Positions 42,825 through 53,021 of a stretch of 64,000 bases of DNA are shown piece after piece. Positions within the stretch are counted from its first letter, which is position 1. Each line of letters begins with the position of its first letter. The stretch lies in the NCBI RefSeq assembly GCF_900476375.1, contig NZ_UPPP01000116.1:62001-126000 (forward strand). The letters are read 5' to 3'. The position numbers and the translations under genes are program-made. Under the pieces are notes generated by a model that worked only from the letters and a program-made list of their open reading frames with translations, had not been told where the DNA came from and ran no database searches. The stretch comes from Allolucifera butyrica. GTDB taxonomy: Bacteria > Bacillota > Negativicutes > Sporomusales > UPPP01.

Positions 42825-44525
42825 ATGAATTTATTTCGCAGCCAATCATTGCAGAAGAGTATTGTACTCACCGCAGCTATTTTGTTGTTAGGGCAAAATT
42901 GGGCCTGGGCCGCCCAGGCGCCGAACCGCACGGATATTGAAGACCAAAACCGCCGTGCCCGCCAGGAAGCACAAGACCGTCAGCAGCGCGCCGAAAGCCC
43001 CGACGTCTTCCTGCAGAAGGGAGGGAATGGGGAGCATACGATTCAACTGCCGGAGGAAACGCCCAGCTTTGTCATCCATACCTTTCAGTTGGAAGGCGAC
43101 CATTTAGAGAACTTTCTCTGGCTGCAGCCGCTGTTAAACCAATACGCCGGCGCTAAGATCGGCAAAGAAGGCATCAACCTCTTGGCTAAACTGTTGACCG
43201 AATCCTTAATCGACCGGGGCTACATTACAACCCGGGTGCTGATTCCTCAGCAAAACCTTTCGAGCGGCGTGTTGCGTTTTCGCATCCTGCCCGGCATCAT
43301 TCAAGACATCCGGTTTGTGGACCCGACCATCCGCGGAATCTGGCAATCCGCCTTTCCGGTCCGGCCCGGGGACATTCTCAATCTCCGGGACCTGGAGCAG
43401 GGGCTGGAACAAATGAAGCGGGTGCCTTCCCAGGATGTGGACATGCAGCTCTTGCCCGGCGACAAACCGGGGGCCAGCATGGTCGCCATTACCGTCAAAC
43501 AAGCTAAGCCCTGGAAAGTGATTTTCTCCCTGGACGACTCGGGCAGTCAGGCCACCGGCAAGCTGCAGGAGTCGGCCACGTTTTCCTATGACAACTTTTT
43601 AGGAATTAACGACCTGTTTAATGTTTCCTTGAATTGTGACGCCGACCGGGCCGGTTCCGACAGAGGGACCTCCGGTAACAGCTTCTACTATTCCTTTCCC
43701 CAGGGCTACTGGACTTATAGCATTTCTCATTCGTATTATCAATACCACCAGACCGTTGCCAACAGCGGGAATTCCTTTGTGTCTTCCGGTCAAATGGATG
43801 ACTGGAATATCGAGGCCGAACGGCTGCTGCACCGCGACCAGCGCCAAAAGACCAGTCTGGCCTTTGCCGTATCGACCGGTCTGAACCAATACTTTATGGA
43901 TGATACCGAAATCGGCGTGGAGCGGCAACAGATCACAACGGCTAAACTAGCTTTACGGCAAAAACAGTATAATGGCCAGACCGTTCTTAACTGGGAACTG
44001 GCGGCGCAGCGGGGCGTTCCCTGGTTTGGTGCCGAGCCGGATCCCCAGGCTTCCTCCGCCGATTCGCCAACCACCCGTTTCACCGTCTGGACGGCGGACG
44101 CCACGCTAACCGCGCCGGTCCACTTTGGCAACCCCAAAGCGCAATATACCGCCGTCTTACACGGCCAATACACCAAAAATACGCTTTTTGCCTCACAATG
44201 TCTGAGTATTGGTAACCGCTATACGGTGCGGGGCTTCGACGGCGAGCAGACCCTATCCGGGGAAACCGGCTGGTATTGGCGCAATGAACTGAGCTTTCCT
44301 CAGGCCAACTCCGGCGAATTCTACCTGGGACTGGACTGCGGCCATGTCTATGGTCCGACCTCTGCCTTATCGCCGGGACGGTTCCTGCTGGGTTCCGTCC
44401 TGGGAGTGCGGGGTAATTGGCAGGGCGCCCAATACGACGTCTTTCTCGGTTTTCCTCTTAGAAAACCGGCGGCCTTGGAGACCGCCAGCCCCACGTTAGG
44501 CTTTCAGCTGATTTATCAGCTTTAA
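42825..44525 (+). CDS. Two-partner secretion outer-membrane transporter (TpsB, ShlB/FhaC/HecB family)
   Basis: 566 aa. The signal peptide ends ...NWAWA. An extended Gln/Arg-rich linker helix follows, then a POTRA domain (PSFVIHTFQLEGDHLEN through GVLRFRILPGIIQDIRF), a second POTRA-like region, and a C-terminal beta barrel with alternating strands. RYTVRGFDGEQTLSGETGW matches the conserved VRGF loop at the barrel interior, and the chain ends LGFQLIYQL. It exports the TpsA partner encoded 60 bases downstream across the outer membrane. Its presence implies a true outer membrane. Confidence 0.9.
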   Translation: MNLFRSQSLQKSIVLTAAILLLGQNWAWAAQAPNRTDIEDQNRRARQEAQDRQQRAESPDVFLQKGGNGEHTIQLPEETPSFVIHTFQLEGDHLENFLWLQPLLNQYAGAKIGKEGINLLAKLLTESLIDRGYITTRVLIPQQNLSSGVLRFRILPGIIQDIRFVDPTIRGIWQSAFPVRPGDILNLRDLEQGLEQMKRVPSQDVDMQLLPGDKPGASMVAITVKQAKPWKVIFSLDDSGSQATGKLQESATFSYDNFLGINDLFNVSLNCDADRAGSDRGTSGNSFYYSFPQGYWTYSISHSYYQYHQTVANSGNSFVSSGQMDDWNIEAERLLHRDQRQKTSLAFAVSTGLNQYFMDDTEIGVERQQITTAKLALRQKQYNGQTVLNWELAAQRGVPWFGAEPDPQASSADSPTTRFTVWTADATLTAPVHFGNPKAQYTAVLHGQYTKNTLFASQCLSIGNRYTVRGFDGEQTLSGETGWYWRNELSFPQANSGEFYLGLDCGHVYGPTSALSPGRFLLGSVLGVRGNWQGAQYDVFLGFPLRKPAALETASPTLGFQLIYQL

Positions 44526-44585
44526 TCAATAGAGAGAAAAGATAAAATTATAAAATTGCCAGACCGTTCTCAAGGAGGAGATTGC

Positions 44586-47500
44586 ATGTCAAGGAAGCGA
44601 CAAAAATGGATTGCCTGGCTGACTCTGATCCTGTTCAGCCTGCAGCCCGTCATGGCCAGCGCCCAGGTGGCGGTTGACCCTAAGGCGGCCAAACAGAACC
44701 AGCCCAGTGTAACGACTGCGGCCAACGGAACCCCGATTGTCCAGATCACGGCGCCGTCCGCGGCCGGGGTGTCCCGCAACCAGTTTCGGCAACTGGACAT
44801 TGATGCCAAAGGTCTTATCTTTAATAATTCCTATTCTTTAATTCAGACGCAACTGGCCGGGTACATAACGGGCAACCCCAACCTGGCCGGCGGCAGCGCC
44901 CGGATCATTCTCAATGAAGTAACCGGCGCCAATCCGAGCTATCTGCGGGGTTATGCCGAAATTGCCGGCTCCAAGGCCGATCTTATTATTGCCAATCCCA
45001 ACGGTATTTTCGGTGATGGATTCGGCTTTCTCAACACCAACCGGGCTGTCTTAACAACTGGTACGCCTGTCTTCGGCGGCAGCGGCAGTCTGGACGCCTT
45101 CCGCGTCACCGGCGGCCAGATCACCATTCAAGGCGCCGGCATGGACGCCAGCGGGGTAGAACGGGCCGACCTGATCAGCCGGGCCGTCAGCGCCAACGCC
45201 GGCATCTGGGCCAAAGAACTCAATGTGGTTACCGGCGCCAACCAGGTTGGCTATACTGATCTCAGCACCCAGAAAATTACCGGCGACGCCAACCAGCCAG
45301 CCGTTGCCATTGACGTGGGTGCCTTGGGTGGCATGTATGCCAACAAAATTAAGCTGGTGGGAACGGAAAAGGGCGTTGGCGTCAACAGCCAAGGAACGCT
45401 TTCCGCTACCGGCGGCGATATTACTGTCACTAACGACGGCACCGTCGTATTGGGCGGCACGACCAACGCCAGCGGCAACCTCAATGTCAACGCCGGTGAT
45501 ACCGTCACCACCGCCGGCACCGTCTACGCCCAGGGGAATACCACCCTGACGACCAGCGGCGGTCTCGTCAATACGGGGACGGTGGGGGCTAAACAGAATA
45601 CCACGCTGACAGCGCAGACTGTCAACTCCACCGGGACCCTGGCGGCGGGTCTACAAACCGACGGCTCTCTTGGCAGCAGCGGGGACTTGGTTGTTAATGC
45701 TAACGGTATGGTGACCGCCCAAGGCCAAAATCAGGCCGGCGGCAACCTGACTGTAACCGGGACCAGCATTAACCAGAGCGGCGCCACGACGTACGCCGGC
45801 GGCAACGCCAACATTACGGCGACGAATGGGGATATTACCCATACCGGCGCCAAGATGCAAGTCGGCGGTACTTTAACCCTCAACGCCACCGGCGCGGTAA
45901 CCAATGATAAAGACGTGAATGGCAATGCCGGCCAGATTATAGCGAACAGTCTCGCCATTACGGCTAACCGGATCTCGAATATGGGCGGCTATATTGTGCA
46001 AACCGGTACGGAAAGCACCAGCCTGACCGCGTCAGGCAGCCTCGACAACACTAGCGGTATCATCGCCACCAATGGGACCAACTTCAATCTCTCCACCGCT
46101 TCGATTAATAATAGCCAGGGGACCCTGCTTCATGCCGGAACCGGTACGTTAGCCGTTACTGCCGCTAATGGCATTACCAATACCAACGGCGGAAGCATTC
46201 AGACCAATGGCGGCGCGAACCTGCAAACAAGTATGTTAGATAATACGCAAGGCCGGGTGTCGGCGCTCCAATCCATGGGTTTTAACGGCAATACCCTAAC
46301 CAATGACCGGGGAGTGATTACGGCCGGCGGTGACCTAACCCTGGGAATGCAGAATGGGTTCAGCAATCAGGGCGGAACCGTGCAAGCCGCCGGCGCGCTC
46401 CAACTGAATGCCCGGACCGTCGCCAACCAGGGCGGCAGCCTTACCAGCCTGGATGGCAGCGGACTGACTGTGAATGCCGCGCAAACCATTGACAATACTG
46501 CCGGCACGATCGGCGGCAACGGCGATGTAAATCTAACGGCGGCAAACGTAACCAATCAATCCGGCAAGATCCTTTCCCAAGGCAGCCTGACGGCGGCTGC
46601 CCAAAGCATTGACAATACCGGGGGAACAATCACGGCGCAGCAGGATGTAACCCTGGGTGGCGCCGGGGCAATCCTGACCAATACGTCTCAAGGACAGATT
46701 ACCGCGGGCGCCAATCTGTCGGCCCAGACCAACACCCTGAATCTCGCCGGCGGGAGCCTGACGGCCAAGCAGGATGTCAACCTGACCGCCACGGCGTTGA
46801 GCGGCGGGGGAACGGTGACCGCCGGACGGGACTTTAGCCTTACCGTAAACAGTGATTTCACCAATACCGGTGACAATGTCTTTAATGTTAACCGGGACTT
46901 TACCTTAACGACGGGCAACTTTATCAATCTGGCCAAGCTGACCGCAGTCGGCAATTTGAATCTTCATGCCGCGAGCGTGACGAATAACGCCGGCGCTGCG
47001 TTGCAAGGCGGTAATGGACTCAATATAACGGCGGCGGGGGATGTCAACAACGCGGGCGATCTGGAAGGAAACACCACGGCGATTAGCGCCAAGAACTTGA
47101 CCAATACGGGTTCCGTCTTCGGCGGCAACGTAACTGTCACAGCGGATACTATTGCTAATACGGGGAGCTCAGCCGTCATTGCGACGACCCAAAATACCAA
47201 TCTGTTCGTTAAGACCTCTTTGGAAAACAAAGATGGGGCCAATATTTACAGCCTGGGGAATCTCAATATTGCCGGCAGCTCGGCGAAGGATGCCAATGGG
47301 GAATATGCTGACCGGACCGGTTCGGTGTTGAACCAGTCCGCGACAATCCAGGCGGAAGGAAATGTTGGCATTTATGCAGATACGCTGACGAATAAGAAAA
47401 GTCAGTTTGCTGCGGAACAACAGGTGGTCGCCACAAACCAGTATGCCGCAACTGGTTATTGGGATACTTCTAAATGGTATACGGATGCGGATGGGAATGG

Positions 47501-50500
47501 AAAACCAAGCGGCAGTCCGGGAATTTTAGTTGCACCGTTAACCTATTTAGTAAGTGAAACCATAAGCGAATCGAAGGTTACCCAGGATTCGCCTCAAGGC
47601 AATATTTTGGCCGGCCAGAACATGGTTTTACGGGGCGGCGAAATTACCAACGATATGAGCAATATCCTGGCTGCTAATGTGTTGGATGCAAAGGCGGACA
47701 CGGTTAATAACACGGTTGGAGGCGCTGTCCGGGTTACTCAACAAAATTTGGTACAAATAATCGGATCTGAGACTTTAAATTCGGGGAATCATGGGTATGA
47801 AGAACATTGGTTGCCAGTAATAAAAACTTATCAAACCACAACGACTGAAGCATTACCGGACTATTCCTCGGTCTTTGGCGGCGGACAACAGGTTACTATC
47901 CAAGCGGTGAACGTCAATAATACGACCGTGACGCCGACCAATCTATCACTGGGTAACAATACGGCGCTAACTGGCACGCAGACCGTTAATGCCGTTGGTG
48001 GCAACAATCTGCAAACCCTGCTGCCGGCCGCCGGCTCCAGTGGGGATGGCACAGGTTCTCAGACCACCGGCGGCAATAACATCGTATTGCCCACGAACAA
48101 TCTGTATATGGTTCATACGGACCCAACATCTAAGTATCTTGTGGAAACCAATCCCCGCTTTACCAGCTACAGTAATTTTATCTCCAGCGATTATATGCTG
48201 CAGCAACTGGGGATTGATCCGGCATCGACCATGAAACGCCTGGGTGATGGATTTTACGAGCAGCAATTGGTGCGGGAACAAGTGACCCAGCTCACGGGCC
48301 GGTATGTCCTAAGCGGCTACGCTTCGGCGGAGGACCAGTATAAGGCGCTGCTGGCGAATGGAGCGGCCTATGGCAAACAATTCAATCTTCAGGTGGGAGT
48401 AGCCCTGACGGCGGATCAGATGGCCAAGCTGACCTCGGATCTGGTTTGGCTGGTGGAAAAAGAAGTTGACGGACAGAAGGTTCTGGTGCCGGTGGTTTAT
48501 CTCGCCCAGGTTCAAAGTAGCAATGTAAAGGCCGACGGGGCGGTGATTGCCGGGGACAATGTGCAAATTACAGCCAGCGGTGATGTCAACAACGCCGGGA
48601 CGATCCAGGCGAAAGGCAACGCCACCATCAGCGCGGTGAATATCAACAACTATGGCGGTACCATTGCGGGCGGCCAGACTACGCAGCTCACGGCCGGTCA
48701 GAACATCATAAATCTGAGCGGGACAATCCAGGGGAATCAACTGCAGCTTACCGCCGGCAATGATATTCAAAATAAAACCGTCTCCTTAACGACGACGCTG
48801 CCGATTCTGACCAAGACCATTGCCGGCAATGTCGCCAGTCTGAACGCCGGACAGAATCTGTTGGTTCAGGCGGGTCACGACATCTCGATTACCGGCGCCA
48901 CAGTTAAGGCCGGTCAGGATGTTACAATGAACGCCGGCGGCAGCCTCAATGTGGATAGTGTACAGCAGCAAGATCGCCTTACTTCTTGGAAATATCTCAA
49001 GGATAATGTTACGAATACGGCAAGCAGCATCCAGGCGGGCAACAATGTAAGTCTGGCCACAGGCGGCGATATGACCCTCCATGGGGCGCAAGTGAACGGC
49101 GGTCAGGATGTTACCCTAAGCGCTGGGAAGAACCTTACAATGGACAGCGTGCAGCAGCGGGATCAGGTTGTGAACGGGGTTAATGTCACGGATACTGTGA
49201 GCAACACCGTAACCAGCATCCAGTCCGGGAAGAATGCAACTCTGGTAGCCCAGGGCGATGCCAACTTAACGGGCGCCCAAGTGAACGCAACAAACAATCT
49301 GGCCCTTGTCACCGGCGGGAATATTACCCTGGGAGCGGTAAAGGACGAGAAGATTAATGATCAGACTGTCGGCGTGGATGGTGGCTGGAAACGGACCCGG
49401 ACGGATGATGAGACCGTTATCGGTACCAACCTGCAAGGGGGCGGCAATGTCACCGTGGCGGCAGGGAAGGTTTCCGGCGGATCGTTGGTGAGTGGCGCTG
49501 CGGTAAGTGGCGGCAGCATCACCCTGGCCGGCAGCAATATTACCAGCCAGAACGGCGGCGTAACGATTGCTGCTGATAAAGATGTGACCGTGCAGGAAAC
49601 GACCGAGAAGCATGAGTCGTTAGTACAAACGCATACAGAAAGCGGCGGCTTCTTCTCTAGTACGACCACCGATACGATGAATTACTCTTTGGTTAACCAA
49701 GTCAAAGGCAGTACCGTTTCCGGCAACACTGTGAATATTACCACCGGCAATGACCTGACCGTGAAGGGCAGCAACATGGTCGGCACGAATGACGTAAACC
49801 TGACGGCGGGAAATAACATCAACATTACATCGGCGCAGGAAAATAGCCAGACCGAGAACTATGTCCATAAGCAGACCTCCGGCATCTTTGGCGGGGGCGG
49901 CTTGAGCATCACCATCGGCAGCCAGAGCCAGAAAAATGATACTACGCAGAATACAGTTACCCAGGTGAGCAGCACCGTCGGTTCGACCAACGGCCAGGTC
50001 AATATTACGGCCCATAAGGATGCTGCGGTCACCGGCTCCGATATGATTGGTTCGCAAGGCATTAATGTGACCGGCCAGAATGTGACCATCGATTCGGCCA
50101 ATAACACGGACCAATTAAAAGATACGTACGAATTCAAGCAAAGCGGACTGTCCGTTTCCGTAGGTAATTCCACGATTAATGCCTTAACAACCGCCACGAA
50201 CGATGTGAACCGGAGCCAGGACGTACAGGACAGCCGATTGAAAGCGTTATATGAGTATAAGGCCGCGGAAACGGCCCAACCAGCCATCGAGGACATCACG
50301 AAAACTAACGGGAAAGCTTTAACGGGAGGACTGAGTGTAACCGTCAGCCTGGGCAGCAGCAGTACCCAGTCGACAACGACCAGTCAGGCAATAACTGCCC
50401 AGGGCAGTACCCTGACCTCGGATAAGGACATTACCATTACCGCGACCGGCAGCGGCGCGAAGGATTCGTCCGGTAAAGCCACCGACGGCAACCTTAATGT

Positions 50501-52379
50501 GGTGGGTTCCACCCTGACTAGTGAGAATATTAACCTGAATGCCGCCAAGGACATCAACCTGCAGTCGGCAAGCAATACGAGTCAGAACAACACGACCGAG
50601 AGTAGCAGTTCCGCGGGCATTGGTGCTACCTTTAGTCCCGGCGGCGGTACCGGTCTTTTTGTCCAAGGTAGCAAAGCCAACGATAATGCCAAGGAAAATG
50701 GAACGACCTATACCCAGACCCAGGTTACGGCCAACAACAATCTGACCATCAACTCCGGCAATGACACCAACATAGTCGGTTCGCAGGCAAAGGGCGGCAC
50801 GGTCCAAATGAACGTGGGCGGCAACCTCAATATTGCCAGCCAACAGGATACTGATAACTATACGGAAAAGAGCAGTTCGTCAGGCGGCACGCTTGGCATC
50901 AATATGCCAAGCACGGCCTCCGTAAGCAAAGGCAAAACCGACTCGAATTACCAGAGTGTCACCCAACAAAGCGGTGTCTATGCAGGAAAAGGCGGCTTCG
51001 ATATCCAAGTAGGAAAGAATACGGACCTGAAAGGGGCAGTGATTTCTAGCGAGGCGACGCCGGATAAGAACAAATTAGACACTGGCTCCCTTACTTATTC
51101 CAACATTCAAAACAATGCTAACTATGATTCAAGCAGCGTTGGAGTTAACCTTGATACTCATAAATATAGTAAAGATGATCCGAACTATAAAAACCAAGGT
51201 CTTACACCGAATATTGGTGTAACTGCTACCGGTAATGCAAGTAGTACAACTCAATCTGCAATTTCAGCAGGAACGATTATTATCGGTGGTAAAAAAGTTG
51301 ACCCTGTTGGGTTAAGTCGCGATATGACCAATGCAGTGAATGAATTAGGTAAAATCTTCGATAAAGCCAAGGTACAGGAACAACAAGAGTTGGCAGGATT
51401 ATTTGGTGAAGAAGCATTTAAGGCAATTGGTGATTTGGGACTTAAAGAAAATGACCCGAACAAAGTTGCTCTCAAAGCATTTGTCGGTGGCATCATGTCC
51501 CAAATGTCCGGTGGAAGTTTTGGTTCTGGAGCGGCAAGTGCAGGACTTACCCAAATTGTAACGAGTGAATTGGCAAAGATAAAAGACCCAGCACTAATGC
51601 AATGGGCAAGTTATGTAGTTGGAGCAGCATCATCGGCGGCAGTTGGAGGAAATGCGCAAACTGGCGGTAGTATCACTGTAAATGATATAAGAAATAACTT
51701 CCTTTCTCATTGGCAGCAGCAACAACGTCAGGCAGCACTCGATGCTGGAGATTTGAAAACAGTTGCATATTGGGATATGATTGATAAAGCTCAAGATCAA
51801 GTAGCTAGCGGAATGAATATTTACCTTACTGAGGAAGAATGGAATAAAGAGGAAAATCAAGGATTGTTAAATACTGTATCCGTGCAGGCACAAGAGTTAG
51901 CGGCAGACCCAGATTTCCAGAATTCATGGTTAGTAAATACCCCGACTTTTGATTATTCAACATTAGCAGAAGCTGGAGTTATTGGGACTGCTGTAGTAAT
52001 AGCTGGTGTAGTAGTATATAATTATAATGGTACATTGGTGAAAGCTGTAAGTTCTGGAGAGATTGCAGCCAGTGCTGCCCAATATCAAAGATTAAAAGAA
52101 AGCTTAGCGCAGGAAGAAATCCAAAGTGTCGTTCGTACAACGGAGCATGGAGTAGTAAGGTTACTAGGAAGAGGATTTACGCCAGAGGAAATAAGTGACA
52201 TAAAACTATCACCAGACAAGATTATGACACAAGCTGATGGGGCTAACGTGTTTATTAAAAGTTTTAGTGATGGAAAGTATAGTGTTATAGTCGAAGGCGA
52301 AAATGGTGTTGTTACTGCATTAAGAAACATTAGTGAGAAATCATTAAATAGGTTAGCGAATAATTATGGATGGGAGTGA
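44586..52379 (+). CDS. TpsA haemagglutinin-like exoprotein, probable CdiA-type toxin
   Basis: About 2,597 aa. Long signal sequence (MSRKRQKWIAWLTLILFSLQ, ending in ASA), then the TPS secretion domain (about 35-280: LIFNNSYSLIQTQLAGYI, IILNEVTGANPSYLRGYAE, LIIANPNGIFGDGFGFLNT). Hundreds of residues of filamentous-haemagglutinin beta-helix repeats follow. A pre-toxin zone has LMQWASYVVGAASSAAVGG. The last 90 residues (VVRTTEHGVVRLLGRGFTPE, GVVTALRNISEKSLNRLANN) look like a small BECR-type RNase toxin; that fold is inferred. No VENN motif is seen. ATG 44586 follows AGGAGG. DNA from about 51090 onward is clearly more AT-rich, as in exchangeable toxin modules. Confidence 0.85.
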   Translation: MSRKRQKWIAWLTLILFSLQPVMASAQVAVDPKAAKQNQPSVTTAANGTPIVQITAPSAAGVSRNQFRQLDIDAKGLIFNNSYSLIQTQLAGYITGNPNLAGGSARIILNEVTGANPSYLRGYAEIAGSKADLIIANPNGIFGDGFGFLNTNRAVLTTGTPVFGGSGSLDAFRVTGGQITIQGAGMDASGVERADLISRAVSANAGIWAKELNVVTGANQVGYTDLSTQKITGDANQPAVAIDVGALGGMYANKIKLVGTEKGVGVNSQGTLSATGGDITVTNDGTVVLGGTTNASGNLNVNAGDTVTTAGTVYAQGNTTLTTSGGLVNTGTVGAKQNTTLTAQTVNSTGTLAAGLQTDGSLGSSGDLVVNANGMVTAQGQNQAGGNLTVTGTSINQSGATTYAGGNANITATNGDITHTGAKMQVGGTLTLNATGAVTNDKDVNGNAGQIIANSLAITANRISNMGGYIVQTGTESTSLTASGSLDNTSGIIATNGTNFNLSTASINNSQGTLLHAGTGTLAVTAANGITNTNGGSIQTNGGANLQTSMLDNTQGRVSALQSMGFNGNTLTNDRGVITAGGDLTLGMQNGFSNQGGTVQAAGALQLNARTVANQGGSLTSLDGSGLTVNAAQTIDNTAGTIGGNGDVNLTAANVTNQSGKILSQGSLTAAAQSIDNTGGTITAQQDVTLGGAGAILTNTSQGQITAGANLSAQTNTLNLAGGSLTAKQDVNLTATALSGGGTVTAGRDFSLTVNSDFTNTGDNVFNVNRDFTLTTGNFINLAKLTAVGNLNLHAASVTNNAGAALQGGNGLNITAAGDVNNAGDLEGNTTAISAKNLTNTGSVFGGNVTVTADTIANTGSSAVIATTQNTNLFVKTSLENKDGANIYSLGNLNIAGSSAKDANGEYADRTGSVLNQSATIQAEGNVGIYADTLTNKKSQFAAEQQVVATNQYAATGYWDTSKWYTDADGNGKPSGSPGILVAPLTYLVSETISESKVTQDSPQGNILAGQNMVLRGGEITNDMSNILAANVLDAKADTVNNTVGGAVRVTQQNLVQIIGSETLNSGNHGYEEHWLPVIKTYQTTTTEALPDYSSVFGGGQQVTIQAVNVNNTTVTPTNLSLGNNTALTGTQTVNAVGGNNLQTLLPAAGSSGDGTGSQTTGGNNIVLPTNNLYMVHTDPTSKYLVETNPRFTSYSNFISSDYMLQQLGIDPASTMKRLGDGFYEQQLVREQVTQLTGRYVLSGYASAEDQYKALLANGAAYGKQFNLQVGVALTADQMAKLTSDLVWLVEKEVDGQKVLVPVVYLAQVQSSNVKADGAVIAGDNVQITASGDVNNAGTIQAKGNATISAVNINNYGGTIAGGQTTQLTAGQNIINLSGTIQGNQLQLTAGNDIQNKTVSLTTTLPILTKTIAGNVASLNAGQNLLVQAGHDISITGATVKAGQDVTMNAGGSLNVDSVQQQDRLTSWKYLKDNVTNTASSIQAGNNVSLATGGDMTLHGAQVNGGQDVTLSAGKNLTMDSVQQRDQVVNGVNVTDTVSNTVTSIQSGKNATLVAQGDANLTGAQVNATNNLALVTGGNITLGAVKDEKINDQTVGVDGGWKRTRTDDETVIGTNLQGGGNVTVAAGKVSGGSLVSGAAVSGGSITLAGSNITSQNGGVTIAADKDVTVQETTEKHESLVQTHTESGGFFSSTTTDTMNYSLVNQVKGSTVSGNTVNITTGNDLTVKGSNMVGTNDVNLTAGNNINITSAQENSQTENYVHKQTSGIFGGGGLSITIGSQSQKNDTTQNTVTQVSSTVGSTNGQVNITAHKDAAVTGSDMIGSQGINVTGQNVTIDSANNTDQLKDTYEFKQSGLSVSVGNSTINALTTATNDVNRSQDVQDSRLKALYEYKAAETAQPAIEDITKTNGKALTGGLSVTVSLGSSSTQSTTTSQAITAQGSTLTSDKDITITATGSGAKDSSGKATDGNLNVVGSTLTSENINLNAAKDINLQSASNTSQNNTTESSSSAGIGATFSPGGGTGLFVQGSKANDNAKENGTTYTQTQVTANNNLTINSGNDTNIVGSQAKGGTVQMNVGGNLNIASQQDTDNYTEKSSSSGGTLGINMPSTASVSKGKTDSNYQSVTQQSGVYAGKGGFDIQVGKNTDLKGAVISSEATPDKNKLDTGSLTYSNIQNNANYDSSSVGVNLDTHKYSKDDPNYKNQGLTPNIGVTATGNASSTTQSAISAGTIIIGGKKVDPVGLSRDMTNAVNELGKIFDKAKVQEQQELAGLFGEEAFKAIGDLGLKENDPNKVALKAFVGGIMSQMSGGSFGSGAASAGLTQIVTSELAKIKDPALMQWASYVVGAASSAAVGGNAQTGGSITVNDIRNNFLSHWQQQQRQAALDAGDLKTVAYWDMIDKAQDQVASGMNIYLTEEEWNKEENQGLLNTVSVQAQELAADPDFQNSWLVNTPTFDYSTLAEAGVIGTAVVIAGVVVYNYNGTLVKAVSSGEIAASAAQYQRLKESLAQEEIQSVVRTTEHGVVRLLGRGFTPEEISDIKLSPDKIMTQADGANVFIKSFSDGKYSVIVEGENGVVTALRNISEKSLNRLANNYGWE

Positions 52380-52380
52380 T

Positions 52381-52587
52381 ATGATGAGAAATCAAAAATA
52401 TAGATGTTGTTTTTGTGGTGAAACAGTTATCTCCAACGAAATGGATGTAACAGGCCTAATTGTTGTATCTAATTGGGATAAAGGAGTTGATAGACAACAA
52501 GAACAGCAGCTATTTTGTCATATGAATTGTTTAAAAGAAAGATTAGAAGAAAGTGTTCCGCTATATATTGCTGATTTAATTGATTAG
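52381..52587 (+). CDS. Probable cognate immunity protein, Cys/His-rich
   Basis: 68 aa (ATG 52381, or 52384), starting two bases after the tpsA stop and using the tpsA 3' end GGGAG as its ribosome site. YRCCFCGETVIS and LFCHMNCLKERL give a CxxC plus CHxxC set that probably binds zinc. The rest is short and acidic near the end (SVPLYIADLID). The immediate position behind a TpsA toxin tip is where CdiI immunity genes lie. Function is inferred from position; no binding motif is known for it. Confidence 0.65.
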   Translation: MMRNQKYRCCFCGETVISNEMDVTGLIVVSNWDKGVDRQQEQQLFCHMNCLKERLEESVPLYIADLID

Positions 52588-52670
52588 GTGTATTGTTCTA
52601 ACTAAAAATGAGGTCAACGGACGAAAAATTGAACCGCTCCCTGTCAAGTCAATGTCATTAAGTTAAGCAA

Positions 52671-52716
52671 AATAGAACGTTTACATCGATAAAAGTAGAT
52701 GTAAACGTTCTATTTT
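52671..52716. terminator. Long perfect hairpin, bidirectional terminator
   Basis: AATAGAACGTTTACATC (52671-52687) and its exact complement (52698-52714) flank a 10-base loop, with T-rich sequence after the right arm and A-rich before the left arm. It ends the tps-immunity operon. Confidence 0.7.
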
Positions 52717-52809
52717 TATATTTGCTAGTCATATAAAAGAACTCTTGACAAATAGTCGGAAATTTGCGGCCCTGCCCTTGAAATATAAAGGTTCGAGGGA
52801 GGAACGCAT

Positions 52810-52896
52810 ATGAAACCAACTGAAGTAAAAGAAATACTTTCACACATAATAAGTACTATATCAGATGATCCATCTGATTTTTTGCAAAATCCATAG
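52810..52896 (+). pseudogene. IS4-like transposase N-terminal scrap
   Basis: A ribosome site GGAGG and an ATG begin 28 residues, MKPTEVKEILSHIISTISDD then PSDFLQNP, before TAG. They resemble the start of IS4-family transposases common in Firmicutes. Sequence beyond the stop no longer matches. The rest of the gap to 53021 shows nothing certain; TACCGAA (52951) and TTCGGTA (53005) form a small inverted pair near the IS110 gene end. Confidence 0.5.
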
Positions 52897-53021
52897 AAAA
52901 TGTCAAAGACCAGCTAATTAAACCTGTAAAGCATTGTCAAGAGATGAATTACCGAAATAAGGTAAAAAGACATGGCGAAAAAGCCGTCCTGAAAGACAGT
53001 GAAATTCGGTATGATGAACAC

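Noticed and set aside
44570..52330. Many antisense frames over tpsA
   Set aside because: They follow from the GC-rich repeat composition, lack ribosome sites and known motifs, and the + frame is a clear TpsA.
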